Shown: positions 18,875-27,550, counted from the first letter of the stretch. The stretch is DNA of 64,000 bases from Streptomyces sp. NRRL S-337 (GCF_000720175.1 NZ_JOIX01000019.1:48336-112335); one strand, 5' to 3'. Numbers and translations are program-made. Notes: generated by a model not told the origin, from the letters alone.

Positions 18875-19762
18875 ATGCGGGATGTGCCTGGCAATCAGAA
18901 CCACGCCGCTCATCCCCGACGTAAGCCACTGGCTCCTCTACCCGACGATCTCTCCGGTCCCACCCGTGAGTTCGCCCTCGCTCTACGCCGTATGCATGGT
19001 GAACTCGGTTACAGTCTCAAGGAGTTGGAGGGCCGGTTACCGGCGAGCCGCTCGTCGCTCTCGCGCTATTTGCGGGGCCAGGGGCTGCCCGATGAACGGC
19101 TGCTGGTGCAGTGGTGCAAGCTCTCCTTCACCGGCGAGGACCGGCTGCCCGCACTCGTCGATCTGCTGCACCGGGCCCAGGAGGCAGCGGACTCGGGCCC
19201 TGACCTCGCACGGGAAGCGGCCGGGACGGACGAGCCGGCGGACCAGGGGACGGAGCAGGGAGCGCGGGGACGGCGTCGGCTGCCGCTGGTGCTCGCCGCG
19301 CTCGGGACGGCCGCGGTGCTGGCCGGTGCCGCGGTGGCCATTCCCGCGCTCACCAGCCCGGACCGGACCTCGGACGGCCCCTCGCACGACAGCGTGGGCG
19401 CAGGCGGAGTGCAGGGGTCGGAGACCTCCGCCAAGGGCACCGGGTCCGCCCGGATCACCGTCAACAACGTCGAACGGGCCTGTCAGCGCCCCCGCACCGA
19501 GAACTGTGCGCTCGGCCTGGCCCGTGATCCCTACCTGGTCTACCGGCGCTCCAACGTCGTGGCGCACGTCTGGCACGGCGACGTGCTGCGTGCGGTGTGC
19601 CGGATCGCCAACGGTGTGTCGGTCACCGACGAGGCGGGCGGGCACAGCAGCATCTGGTTCCGGGTCGATCACGACGGCGCCAGGATGTGGGTGCCGGGAA
19701 TCCGCATCCGGCCGGAACAGCTCGACAACACCACCTTGCCGACCTGTCCGGAGGGATCCTGA
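18875..19762 (+). CDS. Membrane-anchored XRE-type regulator
   Basis: Protein of 295 aa. A helix-turn-helix of the XRE/Cro type lies at about 25-85 (YSLKELEGRLPASRSSLSRYLRG). An acidic linker and a single membrane span at about 130-150 (LPLVLAALGTAAVLAGAA) follow. The C-terminal exported domain (about 185-295) has four Cys, which could form disulfides. This topology is common in Streptomyces, where the outer domain may sense the envelope. ATG at 18875; the GTG at 18884 is an alternative. It sits between secreted-protein genes, but its targets are unknown. Confidence 0.75.
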   Translation: MRDVPGNQNHAAHPRRKPLAPLPDDLSGPTREFALALRRMHGELGYSLKELEGRLPASRSSLSRYLRGQGLPDERLLVQWCKLSFTGEDRLPALVDLLHRAQEAADSGPDLAREAAGTDEPADQGTEQGARGRRRLPLVLAALGTAAVLAGAAVAIPALTSPDRTSDGPSHDSVGAGGVQGSETSAKGTGSARITVNNVERACQRPRTENCALGLARDPYLVYRRSNVVAHVWHGDVLRAVCRIANGVSVTDEAGGHSSIWFRVDHDGARMWVPGIRIRPEQLDNTTLPTCPEGS

Positions 19763-19895
19763 CCCTGCCTTTCCGGGCCGCGACTCCGCCGCGCGTCGCT
19801 GACCTGCGGTGACGTCGCTCCGGCCGGAGCCGCCGCGCACCCGCCCTGGAAGATCGAACCGCAATCGATATCGTGGCCGTGCCATGACAGACACA

Positions 19896-19914
19896 CCTCG
19901 CTGACCGTAGCGAC
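19896..19914 (+). promoter_or_regulatory. Second copy of the 19-bp leader motif
   Basis: CCTCGCTGACCGTAGCGAC matches the sequence at 119-137 before metG in 17 of 19 positions and has the same orientation and distance to the start codon. Function unknown. Confidence 0.3.
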
Positions 19915-19933
19915 CCACTGGGGGACTCCACCC

Positions 19934-20584
19934 ATGACCGCACCCCGCTCCCGCCGCCGCTCCGCCGCGTACGCCGCGCTGGCCCTCGGGCTCGCCGGTT
20001 CGCTCGCGCTGACCGGCTGCAACAGCCACTCCTCGAAGAAGTCGAAGAAGACCTCCTCCTCGTCCTCCAAGAGCAAGAAGCGGAAGATCATCGGTGGCGG
20101 TGCGGCCGCGGCAGGCGCGGGAGCCGGCGCGGCGTCGCGCCGCGTGTCCCCCTGCTGGCCCAGCACCTACCGGGTCACGTTCTCCCAGCAGACCGGCCCG
20201 GACAGTCATGTGACGGTGAAGTTCAAGAACACCACCAGCAACACCTGCCGGCTGTACAACGGCCCGCGGCTGCGCTTCAACAACGCCAAGGCACCGCTGC
20301 CGCTGCTGGCGGGCGAGCCCAATGTCATGGGCTCGACCATCGACGTGCCCGCCAAGGGCTATGCGTACGCGGTCATCCCGACCAACACGCCGGCCAGCAA
20401 GGGCACCGAGCAGAAGTCGGTGACCATCGACTTCATGGGCTCCACCGCGAGTTCCACCACCCGCGGCCCGGTCACCCTGAACTTCGCGGAGAAGCGGCTG
20501 CACATCTCCGTCGGCAAGAGCAAGATCACCAACTGGTCGCACAGCATCCACGGGGCCGAAGTGACGGCCGGCGTCGGGAACTGA
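19934..20584 (+). CDS. DUF4232 domain lipoprotein
   Basis: Predicted lipoprotein, 216 aa. The signal segment ends in LTGC, a good lipobox (Cys about residue 29). A Ser/Lys-rich stretch (SKKSKKTSSSSSKSKK) and an Ala/Gly run follow, then the DUF4232 domain (about 72-216) with the paired Cys of the family (SPCWPSTY and NTCRLYN). It shares domain type with the gene at 16669 but not the linker. Function unknown. ATG at 19934 with GGGGGA upstream. Convergent with the NHL gene; a strong shared terminator lies at 20620-20646. Confidence 0.8.
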   Translation: MTAPRSRRRSAAYAALALGLAGSLALTGCNSHSSKKSKKTSSSSSKSKKRKIIGGGAAAAGAGAGAASRRVSPCWPSTYRVTFSQQTGPDSHVTVKFKNTTSNTCRLYNGPRLRFNNAKAPLPLLAGEPNVMGSTIDVPAKGYAYAVIPTNTPASKGTEQKSVTIDFMGSTASSTTRGPVTLNFAEKRLHISVGKSKITNWSHSIHGAEVTAGVGN

Positions 20585-20619
20585 TCCGGCACCACCAACA
20601 CCGCCGCCCCACCGGCACG

Positions 20620-20646
20620 GCCCGGGCCCCGTCAACGGGCCCGGGC
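20620..20646. terminator. Bidirectional terminator
   Basis: Perfect 10-bp stem GCCCGGGCCC (20620-20629) with GGGCCCGGGC (20637-20646) around a 7-nt loop, between convergent stops at 20584 and 20655. Confidence 0.85.
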
Positions 20647-20654
20647 GCCGGGGG

Positions 20655-22457
20655 CTATGCGGCGTCCAGCCCCGCCAGCACCAGCCCGAGCCGGGCCACG
20701 CCGTCCTCGGTGACGGTCACCGGAACGCCCCAGTCCTGCTGGTGGACGTGGCAGGCGGGGTACTCGATGTCCGGGGCGTCGTCGCAGGACGCGGCCATCG
20801 CCGAGACGTGCAGCACGCCATCGGTCACCCCGTCCGCGAGCACCAGCTCCCGGCTGAGGTCCGTGCCGGCGCCCGCACCGTCGGCGAGCAGTTCCGGCGG
20901 GGTCGCGCTGACCAGCAGCCGGGTCGACGGGCCGTAGCGGGTGTCGAGCTTCTGGCCCGCCGGGGCCTGGAAGACCACATCGAGCCGGAGTGCGCCCGGC
21001 GCCACCTCGGTGGCCGCACGCTGGGTGCGGTGCGCCACCGCCTCCACCCGGACCGCCTCCTCGGGCAGCCGCAGCCGGGTCAGCCGGTGCCGCGCGGACT
21101 CGACGACCACGATGTCGTCGTCGACGAGCACCGCGTCGGACGGCTCGCGCAGATCCGTCGCCAGCGTCGTCACCTCGCCGCTCGCCGGGTCGTAGCGGCG
21201 CAGGGCGTGGTTGTAGGTGTCCGCGATCGCGACCGAGCCGTCGGGCAGCGCGGTGACGCCCAGCGGGTGCTGGAGCAGCGCCTGCCCGGCGGCGCCGTCG
21301 CGGTGGCCGAAGTCGAAGAGACCGGTGCCGACGGCCGTGCGGATGACGTATCCGTCCTCCGCGGGCTCGACCCAGCGGACCGCGCTGGTCTCCGAGTCCG
21401 CGATCCACAGCCGGTCAGCGGCCGCCGCGAGCCCGGACGGCTGGGCGAACCAGGCCTCGGCGGCCGGGCCGTCCACCAGGCCCTCGTTCGTCGTGCCGGC
21501 GGCCACCTCGACCGTGCCGGTGGCCGGGTCGTACGTCCACAGCTGGTGCACACCGGCCATCGCGATCCACAGCCGGTCCTGCCACCAGGCGATGTCCCAC
21601 GGGGAGGAGAGGGCCACCTCGCGCGCCGGTCCGGACGTCGGGGAGCCCTGCCACCACTGCTTGCCGGTGCCGGCCACCGTCTCCAGCGTGCCGCTGGCGG
21701 GGTCGAAGACGCGCAGGGCGTGGTTGACGGTGTCCGCGACGGCGACCTTGCCGTCGGGCAGCAGGGCCAGGCCCTGCGGTTCGTTGAAGGTGTCCGGGGT
21801 CAGGCCGCGCTCACCGCTGCCGATCCGGCGCAGCACCCGCTCGCCGTCCTCGGCCAGCTCGACGAGCTGGTGGCGGGTGGTGTCGGAGACCAGGAAGCTG
21901 CCGCCCGGCAGCCGGACCGCCTTGCCGGGGAAGCGCAGGTCCGTGGCGACCGGCTCCGGCGGTACGTACGGGCCGTCGCCGCGCCGCAGGGTGCCCTTCG
22001 CCTCGTGCTCGGCCTCCAGCTCCTCGACGAGCGTGGCGATGGCGTGCGCATGGCCCTCGCCGGCGTGCTGGGCGACGACGTACCCCTCAGGGTCGATCAC
22101 CACCAGCGTCGGCCAGGCCCGGACCGCGTACTGCTTCCACGTGGCGAGCTCGGGGTCGTCGAGGACCGGGTGCTCGACGCCGTACCGCTCGACGGCGTCC
22201 ACCACCGCCTGGTGTTCGGCCTCGTGCACGAACTTCGGGGAGTGCACACCGATGATCACGACCGTGTCGCGGTGCTTCTCCTCCAGCTCCCGCAGCTCGT
22301 CCAGGACGTGCAGGCAGTTCACACAGCAGAACGTCCAGAAATCCAGGACGACGATGCGTCCTCGCAGGTCGGAGAGGGTCAGGTCCTTGTTGCCGGTATT
22401 CAGCCAGCCGCCCTTGCCGATCAGCTCGGGGGCCCGGACGCGCGCACGTGAAGCCAT
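20655..22457 (-). CDS. NHL-repeat thioredoxin-like protein
   Basis: Protein of 600 aa. The N-terminal thioredoxin-like domain (about 1-160) holds the redox motif WTFCCVNC near residue 40, as in TlpA/ResA-type proteins. Four or more NHL repeats follow (LPDGKVAVADTVNHALRVFDP is one unit), predicted to fold as a beta-propeller, and a C-terminal thiol-disulfide-like tail ends the protein. Human NHLRC2 shares this layout. No signal peptide is seen, so cytosolic. ATG at 22457 is chosen because the conserved sequence starts there; the ATG at 22523 has a better Shine-Dalgarno and would overlap the opposite gene's start codon. Confidence 0.85.
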   Translation of the reverse strand: MASRARVRAPELIGKGGWLNTGNKDLTLSDLRGRIVVLDFWTFCCVNCLHVLDELRELEEKHRDTVVIIGVHSPKFVHEAEHQAVVDAVERYGVEHPVLDDPELATWKQYAVRAWPTLVVIDPEGYVVAQHAGEGHAHAIATLVEELEAEHEAKGTLRRGDGPYVPPEPVATDLRFPGKAVRLPGGSFLVSDTTRHQLVELAEDGERVLRRIGSGERGLTPDTFNEPQGLALLPDGKVAVADTVNHALRVFDPASGTLETVAGTGKQWWQGSPTSGPAREVALSSPWDIAWWQDRLWIAMAGVHQLWTYDPATGTVEVAAGTTNEGLVDGPAAEAWFAQPSGLAAAADRLWIADSETSAVRWVEPAEDGYVIRTAVGTGLFDFGHRDGAAGQALLQHPLGVTALPDGSVAIADTYNHALRRYDPASGEVTTLATDLREPSDAVLVDDDIVVVESARHRLTRLRLPEEAVRVEAVAHRTQRAATEVAPGALRLDVVFQAPAGQKLDTRYGPSTRLLVSATPPELLADGAGAGTDLSRELVLADGVTDGVLHVSAMAASCDDAPDIEYPACHVHQQDWGVPVTVTEDGVARLGLVLAGLDAA

Positions 22458-22521
22458 GTGGACATTCAACGTCACTCGGGTGCGTGCGCATTCCGCAGGG
22501 GCGTCGGGGAACAGGTCAGCC

Positions 22522-23052
22522 ATGCAGCCCTCACCCGCGGCGCAGTCGCCGCGCTCCGGCACCTTCCTCGTCCGCGACCGGATCTTCGGCATCGGCGACG
22601 ACTACTGGATCGACGACGAACACGGCCGCCACGCCTTCCTCGTGGACGGCAAGGCGCTCCGGATGCGGGAGACGTTCGAGCTGAAGGACGCCGAAGGCCG
22701 GGTGCTGATCACCATCCGGAAGAAGATGCTGGCCGTGCGCGACACGATGACGATCGAGCGGGACGACGCGCCGCTGGCCACCATCCGCCGCAAGCGGCTC
22801 TCGCTGCTGCGCAACCACTACCGTGTGGAGCTGGCGGACGGCACCGTGCTGGACGTCAGCGGCAAGATCCTGGACCGGGAGTTCGCCGTCGAGTACGAGG
22901 GCGAACTGCTCGCCGACATCTCGCGGCGCTGGCTGACCGTGCGCGACACCTATGCCGTCAAGGTCGTACGGGACGACGCGGATCCGGCGCTGCTGATCGC
23001 CGTCGCGGTGTGCGTGATCCGGCTGGCCGAGCGGGAGCGCGGCGGGGACTGA
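22522..23052 (+). CDS. LURP-one-related/scramblase-fold protein
   Basis: Protein of 176 aa with the tubby-like LURP-one pattern: RDRIFGIGDDYWIDDEHGRHAF, then alternating short strands, RIRKKMLAVRDTMTIERDD-like basic turns, and a hydrophobic C-terminal helix. The family is related to phospholipid scramblases and may bind lipid; bacterial function is unknown. ATG at 22522. Divergent from the NHL gene with about 64 bp between starts. Confidence 0.75.
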   Translation: MQPSPAAQSPRSGTFLVRDRIFGIGDDYWIDDEHGRHAFLVDGKALRMRETFELKDAEGRVLITIRKKMLAVRDTMTIERDDAPLATIRRKRLSLLRNHYRVELADGTVLDVSGKILDREFAVEYEGELLADISRRWLTVRDTYAVKVVRDDADPALLIAVAVCVIRLAERERGGD

Positions 23053-23206
23053 GCTACGGGCGCCCGGGAACCCCGCGCCGGAACCCGCTGCGGTCGCGGG
23101 ACATCGTCCTACGATGGTCCCCCGAAAGCACTGCCGGGGTGCCCGTGCGCAGCGGTAACTTAACTGCACAGACAGCAGCCCGCGTACGAACCGTCCGAGG
23201 GGTCCC

Positions 23207-24031
23207 GTGACCGTCCATCCCAGCCTTCAGTCCTCCATCGATGCCTGGACGCACTCCATAGAAGCGATAACCGAGCTGGTGACTCCGCTCGTCGAGGGCG
23301 AGTGGAACCGGGCGACGTGCCTGCCAGGATGGTCGGTTCGCGATGTGGTCTCGCACATCATCGGCCTGGAATGCGAAATGCTGGGCGATCCACGGCCGAT
23401 TCACACCCTGCCGCGCGACCTCTACCACGTCCGCAGTGAGTCGGCGCGCCGCATGGAGGTGCAGGTCGACGTCCGCCGGCACCACACCGCGCCGGAAATG
23501 CTCAGCGAGCTCGAATACACCGTCATCCGCCGTTCCCGGCAGCTGCGCAACGAGTCCCGCGAACCCGACGCGGTGGTGCGCAGCCCGCTCGATGAGGACC
23601 GGTCGCTGGAATTCGTGCTCCAGCAGCGGGCGTTCGACGTGTGGGTGCATGAGCAGGACCTGCGCCGGGCGCTCGGTAAGCCCGGCAATCTCGACTCCCC
23701 CGGCGCGCAGGTGACCCGCGATCTGCTGGTCAAGGTGCTGCCCGGCATCGTCTCCAAGAGGGCCCAGGCGCCCGCCGGTTCGGTGGTGGTCTTCGACGTC
23801 AGCGGCCCGCTGGAGTTCCTGCGTACGGTCCGGATCGACAACGAGGGCAACGCCACCATCGACGGCAGCGTGTCGCTCGGCCCGACGGTGACCCTCGCCC
23901 TGGACTGGGACACCTTCCACCAGCTGGCCTGCGGCCGCATCGGCCCGGCGGCGGTCGCCGAGCAGATCAAGATCGATGGTGACCAGGAGCTGGCCGAGGC
24001 GATCCTGGACAACCTCGCGGTCACGCCGTAG
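23207..24031 (+). CDS. Maleylpyruvate isomerase-type mycothiol-dependent enzyme (TIGR03083)
   Basis: DinB-fold protein of 274 aa. The N-terminal four-helix MDMPI domain (about 10-160) has HxxxE-type metal residues, including VVSHIIGLECEMLG near residue 47 and VWVHEQDLRRA near 145. A C-terminal SCP2-like/MDMPI_C domain follows. Family members use mycothiol as cofactor, in line with an actinobacterium; the substrate is unknown. GTG at 23207 follows GAGGGG. TACGAT at 23110-23115 is a possible -10. The stop codon lies inside a 20-bp tandem duplication. Confidence 0.8.
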   Translation: MTVHPSLQSSIDAWTHSIEAITELVTPLVEGEWNRATCLPGWSVRDVVSHIIGLECEMLGDPRPIHTLPRDLYHVRSESARRMEVQVDVRRHHTAPEMLSELEYTVIRRSRQLRNESREPDAVVRSPLDEDRSLEFVLQQRAFDVWVHEQDLRRALGKPGNLDSPGAQVTRDLLVKVLPGIVSKRAQAPAGSVVVFDVSGPLEFLRTVRIDNEGNATIDGSVSLGPTVTLALDWDTFHQLACGRIGPAAVAEQIKIDGDQELAEAILDNLAVTP

Positions 24032-24056
24032 TGAACGCGGTCACGCCGTAGTGAAC
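24017..24056 (+). repeat. 20-bp tandem duplication across a stop codon
   Basis: Two perfect copies of GCGGTCACGCCGTAGTGAAC (24017-24036 and 24037-24056). The first copy contains the TAG stop of the MDMPI gene; the second copy is noncoding. Confidence 0.95.
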
Positions 24057-24092
24057 TTGGGCCGGCGGACCACTCCGCGTCGGCCGGCCCCC

Positions 24093-24106
24093 GTTTCACG
24101 TGAAAC
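24093..24106. promoter_or_regulatory. parS site 6
   Basis: Exact GTTTCACGTGAAAC between the convergent MDMPI and MFS genes. Sites 6 and 7 are direct repeats with identical flanks (CGTTTCACGTGAAACAGC) at a 24-bp period. Confidence 0.92.
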
Positions 24107-24116
24107 AGCACCCGCC

Positions 24117-24130
24117 GTTTCACGTGAAAC
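24117..24130. promoter_or_regulatory. parS site 7
   Basis: Exact GTTTCACGTGAAAC ending 8 bp from the stop of the MFS gene (24139). Confidence 0.92.
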
Positions 24131-24138
24131 AGCGCCGC

Positions 24139-25539
24139 TCAGGCCGGAACATGCACCGCCTCGACGCGGCTGACGACCAGCCGCTCACGCTCGCGGCGGG
24201 CGGCCCGGCGGCGCAGTCGCAAGATCTGTGAGACACCGACCGCTTCGAGGACGAAGACCGAGGCGAAGGCGATCCGGTAGTTGTCGCCGGTCGCGTCCAG
24301 CAGGACGCCGATCGCGAGCAGCGTCGTCATCGACGCGGTGAAGCCGCCCATGTTGACGATGCCGGAGGCGGTGCCCTGGCGCTCGGGCGGATTAGCGGGC
24401 CGGGCGAAGTCGAAGCCGATCATCGACGCCGGACCGCAGGCGCCCAGCACGGCGCAGAGCGCGATCAGCAGGCCCATGGGCGCATGGTCGGCCGGCCAGC
24501 TCAGCACGCTCGCCCAGAGCAGGGCGGTGGCGCCGACCGTGCCCAGTGCCAGCGGCATACGGGCGGCGTGGTGGCGGGCGATGATCTGGCCGTAGACCAG
24601 CCCCACGGCCATGTTGGAGAGCACCACCAGGGTGAGCAGTTCACCGGCGGTGCCGCGGGACAAGCCCTGTGCCTCGACGAGGAACGGCAGGCCCCACAGC
24701 AGCAGGAAGACCATGGCCGGGAACTGGGTGGTGAAGTGCACCCACATGCCCAGCCGGGTGCCGGGCTCCCGCCAGACGTCCGCGATCTGCCGGCGCACGA
24801 ACCCGGTGCCGGTGTGCCCGGCCGGGGCCGGCGGCGGCTCGAAGCCCTCGGGGTGGTCTTTGAGGAAGGCCAGCAGCACGATCAGCACGACGATGCCGCC
24901 GGCCGCACTGGCGGCGAAGGTCGGGGTCCAGCCGAAGGTGTGCAGGAAGCGGGCGAGGACGAGGGTGGAGATGAGGTTGCCGGCCATTCCGACCAGTGCG
25001 GCGATCTGGGCGATCATGGGGCCTCGCCGGGCCGGGAACCAGCGCGACCCCAGCCGCAGCACGCTGATGAAGGTCATCGCGTCACCGCAGCCCAGCAGCG
25101 CGCGCGAGCCGAGCGCCATGGGGTACGAAGCGGAGAGCGCGAAGCCGAACTGGCCGGCGGTGTAGAGGACGACGCCGAGCGTCAGCACCCTTTTGGCGCC
25201 GAGCCGATCGACCAGCAGGCCGACGGGAATCTGCATCCCCGCGTACACCAGCAGCTGGAGGATGGAGAAGGTCGACAGCGCCGAGGCGTTGATGTGGAAG
25301 CGTTCGGCGGCGTCCAGCCCGGCCACGCCCAGGCTCGTGCGGTAGGTGATCGCGACGAAGTAGACGGCGACGCCGATGCCCCAGACCGCCATGGCCCGGG
25401 GGCCGCCGGGCGGGTCGGCGGTCAGCAGCCGGGCGCCGCCCCCTGTGCCGGAGCAGGCGGAACCGCCGCCGACGGACCCCGGGCCCGTGCCGGAGCCGCC
25501 GTCTATGGAGCCGTCCGGTCCGCCGGTCCCACCGCTCAT
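24139..25539 (-). CDS. MFS transporter
   Basis: Major facilitator of 466 aa with about twelve membrane segments. The A-type loop motif appears as GLLVDRLGAKRVL near residue 115. The N-terminal 45 residues are Gly/Ser-rich and disordered. Layout resembles anion/carboxylate symporters of the ACS/NarK-like type, but substrate cannot be assigned. Start ATG at 25539 overlaps the stop of the upstream gntR by 4 nt (ATGA), so the two form one operon and the regulator probably controls the transporter. Confidence 0.85.
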   Translation of the reverse strand: MSGGTGGPDGSIDGGSGTGPGSVGGGSACSGTGGGARLLTADPPGGPRAMAVWGIGVAVYFVAITYRTSLGVAGLDAAERFHINASALSTFSILQLLVYAGMQIPVGLLVDRLGAKRVLTLGVVLYTAGQFGFALSASYPMALGSRALLGCGDAMTFISVLRLGSRWFPARRGPMIAQIAALVGMAGNLISTLVLARFLHTFGWTPTFAASAAGGIVVLIVLLAFLKDHPEGFEPPPAPAGHTGTGFVRRQIADVWREPGTRLGMWVHFTTQFPAMVFLLLWGLPFLVEAQGLSRGTAGELLTLVVLSNMAVGLVYGQIIARHHAARMPLALGTVGATALLWASVLSWPADHAPMGLLIALCAVLGACGPASMIGFDFARPANPPERQGTASGIVNMGGFTASMTTLLAIGVLLDATGDNYRIAFASVFVLEAVGVSQILRLRRRAARRERERLVVSRVEAVHVPA

Positions 25540-26219
25540 CGCACGTCTCCCTGGGCGAGGTTGCGGACCCAGCTGACGTGCCGGTGCACGACCTCGGTCG
25601 CGGCCTCCGCGTCGCCGGCCCGCAGCGCGTCGAGGATCTCGGCGTGCTCGGCGATGTTCTTGGCGATCCGGTCGGGGTGGGCGTGCATCACCGCGACGCC
25701 CATCCGCAACTGGCGGTCGCGTAGCTGCTCGTAGAGCCGGTCCAGGATCTGGTTGCCGGCGCTGCGCACGATGGCGGCGTGGAAGGCGCGGTCGGTGATG
25801 GACACGGCGGCCAGGTCACCGGACGCGGCCTGCTCGCGCATGGTGTCCAGCAGCTCGGTCAGCTCGGTGAGCAGCGGCTCGCTCGCGGGCACCGCCTTGG
25901 CGGCGGCGTGCTTCTCCACCAGCAGCCGGGTCTCGACCACGTCGGCGATCTCCTGTGCGGAGACCGGCAGCACCATGGCGCCCTTCTTCGGGTAGAGCTT
26001 GATCAGCCCCTCGACCTCCAGGCGCAGCAGCGCCTCGCGCACCGGCGTCCGTGACACGCCCACCGCGTCGGCCAGCTCGCCTTCGGTGAGCAGCATGCCG
26101 CCCTCGTAGCGGCGCTGCAGGACGGCGTCCTTGACGTGCGCATAGACCCGCTCGGCGGCGGGCGGTTGTTTGGCGGTGGATTCTCTGGCGGGGGCGGTGG
26201 GCGTGGACGCGGTGGGCAT
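25536..26219 (-). CDS. GntR family regulator (FCD/FadR type)
   Basis: Transcriptional regulator of 227 aa. The N-terminal winged helix (about 20-85) contains LADAVGVSRTPVREALLRLE, the GntR signature. The C-terminal FCD helical domain (about 95-220) holds the metal/ligand-binding Asp/His set (ITDRAFHAAIV, EHAEIL). It probably senses a carboxylate carried by the co-transcribed MFS protein and represses the operon. No Shine-Dalgarno is seen; TATCTA about 10 nt upstream of the ATG suggests a leaderless mRNA. GTG at 26225 is an alternative start. Confidence 0.88.
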   Translation of the reverse strand: MPTASTPTAPARESTAKQPPAAERVYAHVKDAVLQRRYEGGMLLTEGELADAVGVSRTPVREALLRLEVEGLIKLYPKKGAMVLPVSAQEIADVVETRLLVEKHAAAKAVPASEPLLTELTELLDTMREQAASGDLAAVSITDRAFHAAIVRSAGNQILDRLYEQLRDRQLRMGVAVMHAHPDRIAKNIAEHAEILDALRAGDAEAATEVVHRHVSWVRNLAQGDVR

Positions 26220-26232
26220 GCGCACAGGATAG

Positions 26233-26245
26233 ATACAACAGGTAT
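26233..26245 (-). promoter_or_regulatory. Putative GntR operator
   Basis: Inverted repeat ATAC-AACAG-GTAT just upstream of and overlapping the candidate -10 of the gntR-MFS operon. The place fits autoregulation by the FCD-type regulator. Confidence 0.4.
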
Positions 26246-26329
26246 GCGTCCGAAACGTGATTCCGCGATGCGGACGATCGATGGGGGCGGACGGGCGTGG
26301 ACGATCGACGGACGGCTCGGAGCCGTACG

Positions 26330-27169
26330 TCAGCCCGGCATCCGCCCCTGGGCCACCAGGCGGTCGACGACCTGGGAGTGCGCCGGGGCACAGCGCTCGC
26401 GCGCTTCCCGGCGGTCGAACCAGGCGTACTCGGCGATCTCCCGGCCCGGCACCGGCACGATGTCCTGTGGCCCGCCGGTGAAGCAGGTCATGTGCAGCCG
26501 GCGGCCGTTCTTGCCGTGCGCGACGTCATGGATGACGAACGCCTCCGTCAGGGTCCCGGCGGGGACGTCGAGGCCAAGTTCCTCGGACAGCTCCCGTGAC
26601 AGCGCCTCAGGGGCGGACTCCCCGGGCTCGTACTTCCCGCCGGGGAGGTAGAACGTGTCGTTGCCGCGCGTGCGGACGCTCAGCAGCCGGCCCTCCCGCA
26701 CGTGCAGCCAGCTCACCGACCTCAGCGGCGCCGCCCGTTCCAGCACGAGCAGCGGGTGGCCGGTCTCCTCGTCCACCCGCCGCCCCCGCTCGGTGAAGCC
26801 CAGGTGCGCGTAGAAGCGGCGGGCGCGGGCATTGCCCTCGAAGACCTCCAGGGTCAGCGCGCCGTACCGCGCCGCCCCGTGTTCCACCAACTGCCGGCCG
26901 ACGCCGCTGCCTTGGGCCTCCGGCGCGACGAACAGCCCGCCGATCTCGCCGTCGGGGAGCAGGCCGAGCAGCCCGATGACCGTGCCCGCGCGTTCGGCGA
27001 CCCAGTTCTCGGCCCGGACGAGATACACCTCGCGGAGGATCCGGGCGCGCTCGCCCTCGCCCTCCCCCTCGATGAACGGATGCGCCCGGCGCACCGCCCG
27101 CGACCAGAGATCGATGACAACGTCCTGGTCAGCATCCCGGTACCGGCGGATGATCAAGTCGCGGCTCAT
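26330..27169 (-). CDS. GNAT acetyltransferase-Nudix hydrolase fusion
   Basis: Fusion of 279 aa. The N-terminal GNAT domain (about 3-145) has the acetyl-CoA motif A VAPEAQGSGVGRQLVEH. The C-terminal Nudix domain (about 150-279) has a complete Nudix box, GKYEPGESAPEALS followed by RELSEELGL, so a working pyrophosphatase is expected. Linked acetylation and nucleotide clean-up is possible; substrates are unknown. ATG at 27169 begins the conserved MSRDLIIRRYRDAD. The reading frame stays open upstream but without similarity. Confidence 0.85.
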   Translation of the reverse strand: MSRDLIIRRYRDADQDVVIDLWSRAVRRAHPFIEGEGEGERARILREVYLVRAENWVAERAGTVIGLLGLLPDGEIGGLFVAPEAQGSGVGRQLVEHGAARYGALTLEVFEGNARARRFYAHLGFTERGRRVDEETGHPLLVLERAAPLRSVSWLHVREGRLLSVRTRGNDTFYLPGGKYEPGESAPEALSRELSEELGLDVPAGTLTEAFVIHDVAHGKNGRRLHMTCFTGGPQDIVPVPGREIAEYAWFDRREARERCAPAHSQVVDRLVAQGRMPG

Positions 27170-27367
27170 TCCGCCGACGGTAAGCGGCTGCGACCGGCGA
27201 CGGCAAACCCTTTCCCGGCCCCGGTCGCAAGGGGGACCACAGGCGGACGGCGGGTCCACCTCAGGTCTGACCCGAGTCCGTACCTGGCGCGTACGGAGCG
27301 GCCCGGATTCCATGGGTGAATGGAGGCATGGAGCCGGGGAGGCTCCGGGATTCAAGGGGAGTTGACC

Positions 27368-27544
27368 ATGCAGTCCAGGACGAACGCCGGCCGTCGTGCG
27401 CGGAACACCGTCGTACTGGCGTTGATCGTCGCCGGCCTGTGGGCGGGGGTCGCGCTGACCCGCGGCGCCGCACACGCCGATGAGTCCGGTCCGACCGGGC
27501 CGGTGGCCCACTTCAGCCGCGCCGTGCAGCTCATCCGCGGCTGA
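27368..27544 (+). CDS. 58-aa exported or membrane peptide
   Basis: Small protein of 58 aa not recognised as a named family. A basic N-terminus (about 1-12) precedes a hydrophobic segment (TVVLALIVAGLWAGVALT) and a probable signal peptidase site AHA near residue 37, leaving a 21-residue mature peptide. The start is supported by GGGGAG 7 nt before the ATG. Codon use has strong G/C third positions. It ends 6 bp before the stop of the convergent VOC gene. Confidence 0.6.
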   Translation: MQSRTNAGRRARNTVVLALIVAGLWAGVALTRGAAHADESGPTGPVAHFSRAVQLIRG

Positions 27545-27550
27545 CCGGCC

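Noticed and set aside
18858..19802. Alternative plus-strand ORF overlapping the XRE-type gene
   Set aside because: It is Arg/Ser/Pro-rich shadow coding; the other frame has a clear helix-turn-helix and membrane span.
22521..22524. Back-to-back start codons sharing CATG for the NHL and LURP-one genes
   Set aside because: The NHL protein has conserved sequence only from ATG 22457. The upstream ATG has a good Shine-Dalgarno, so this remains possible but is not favoured.
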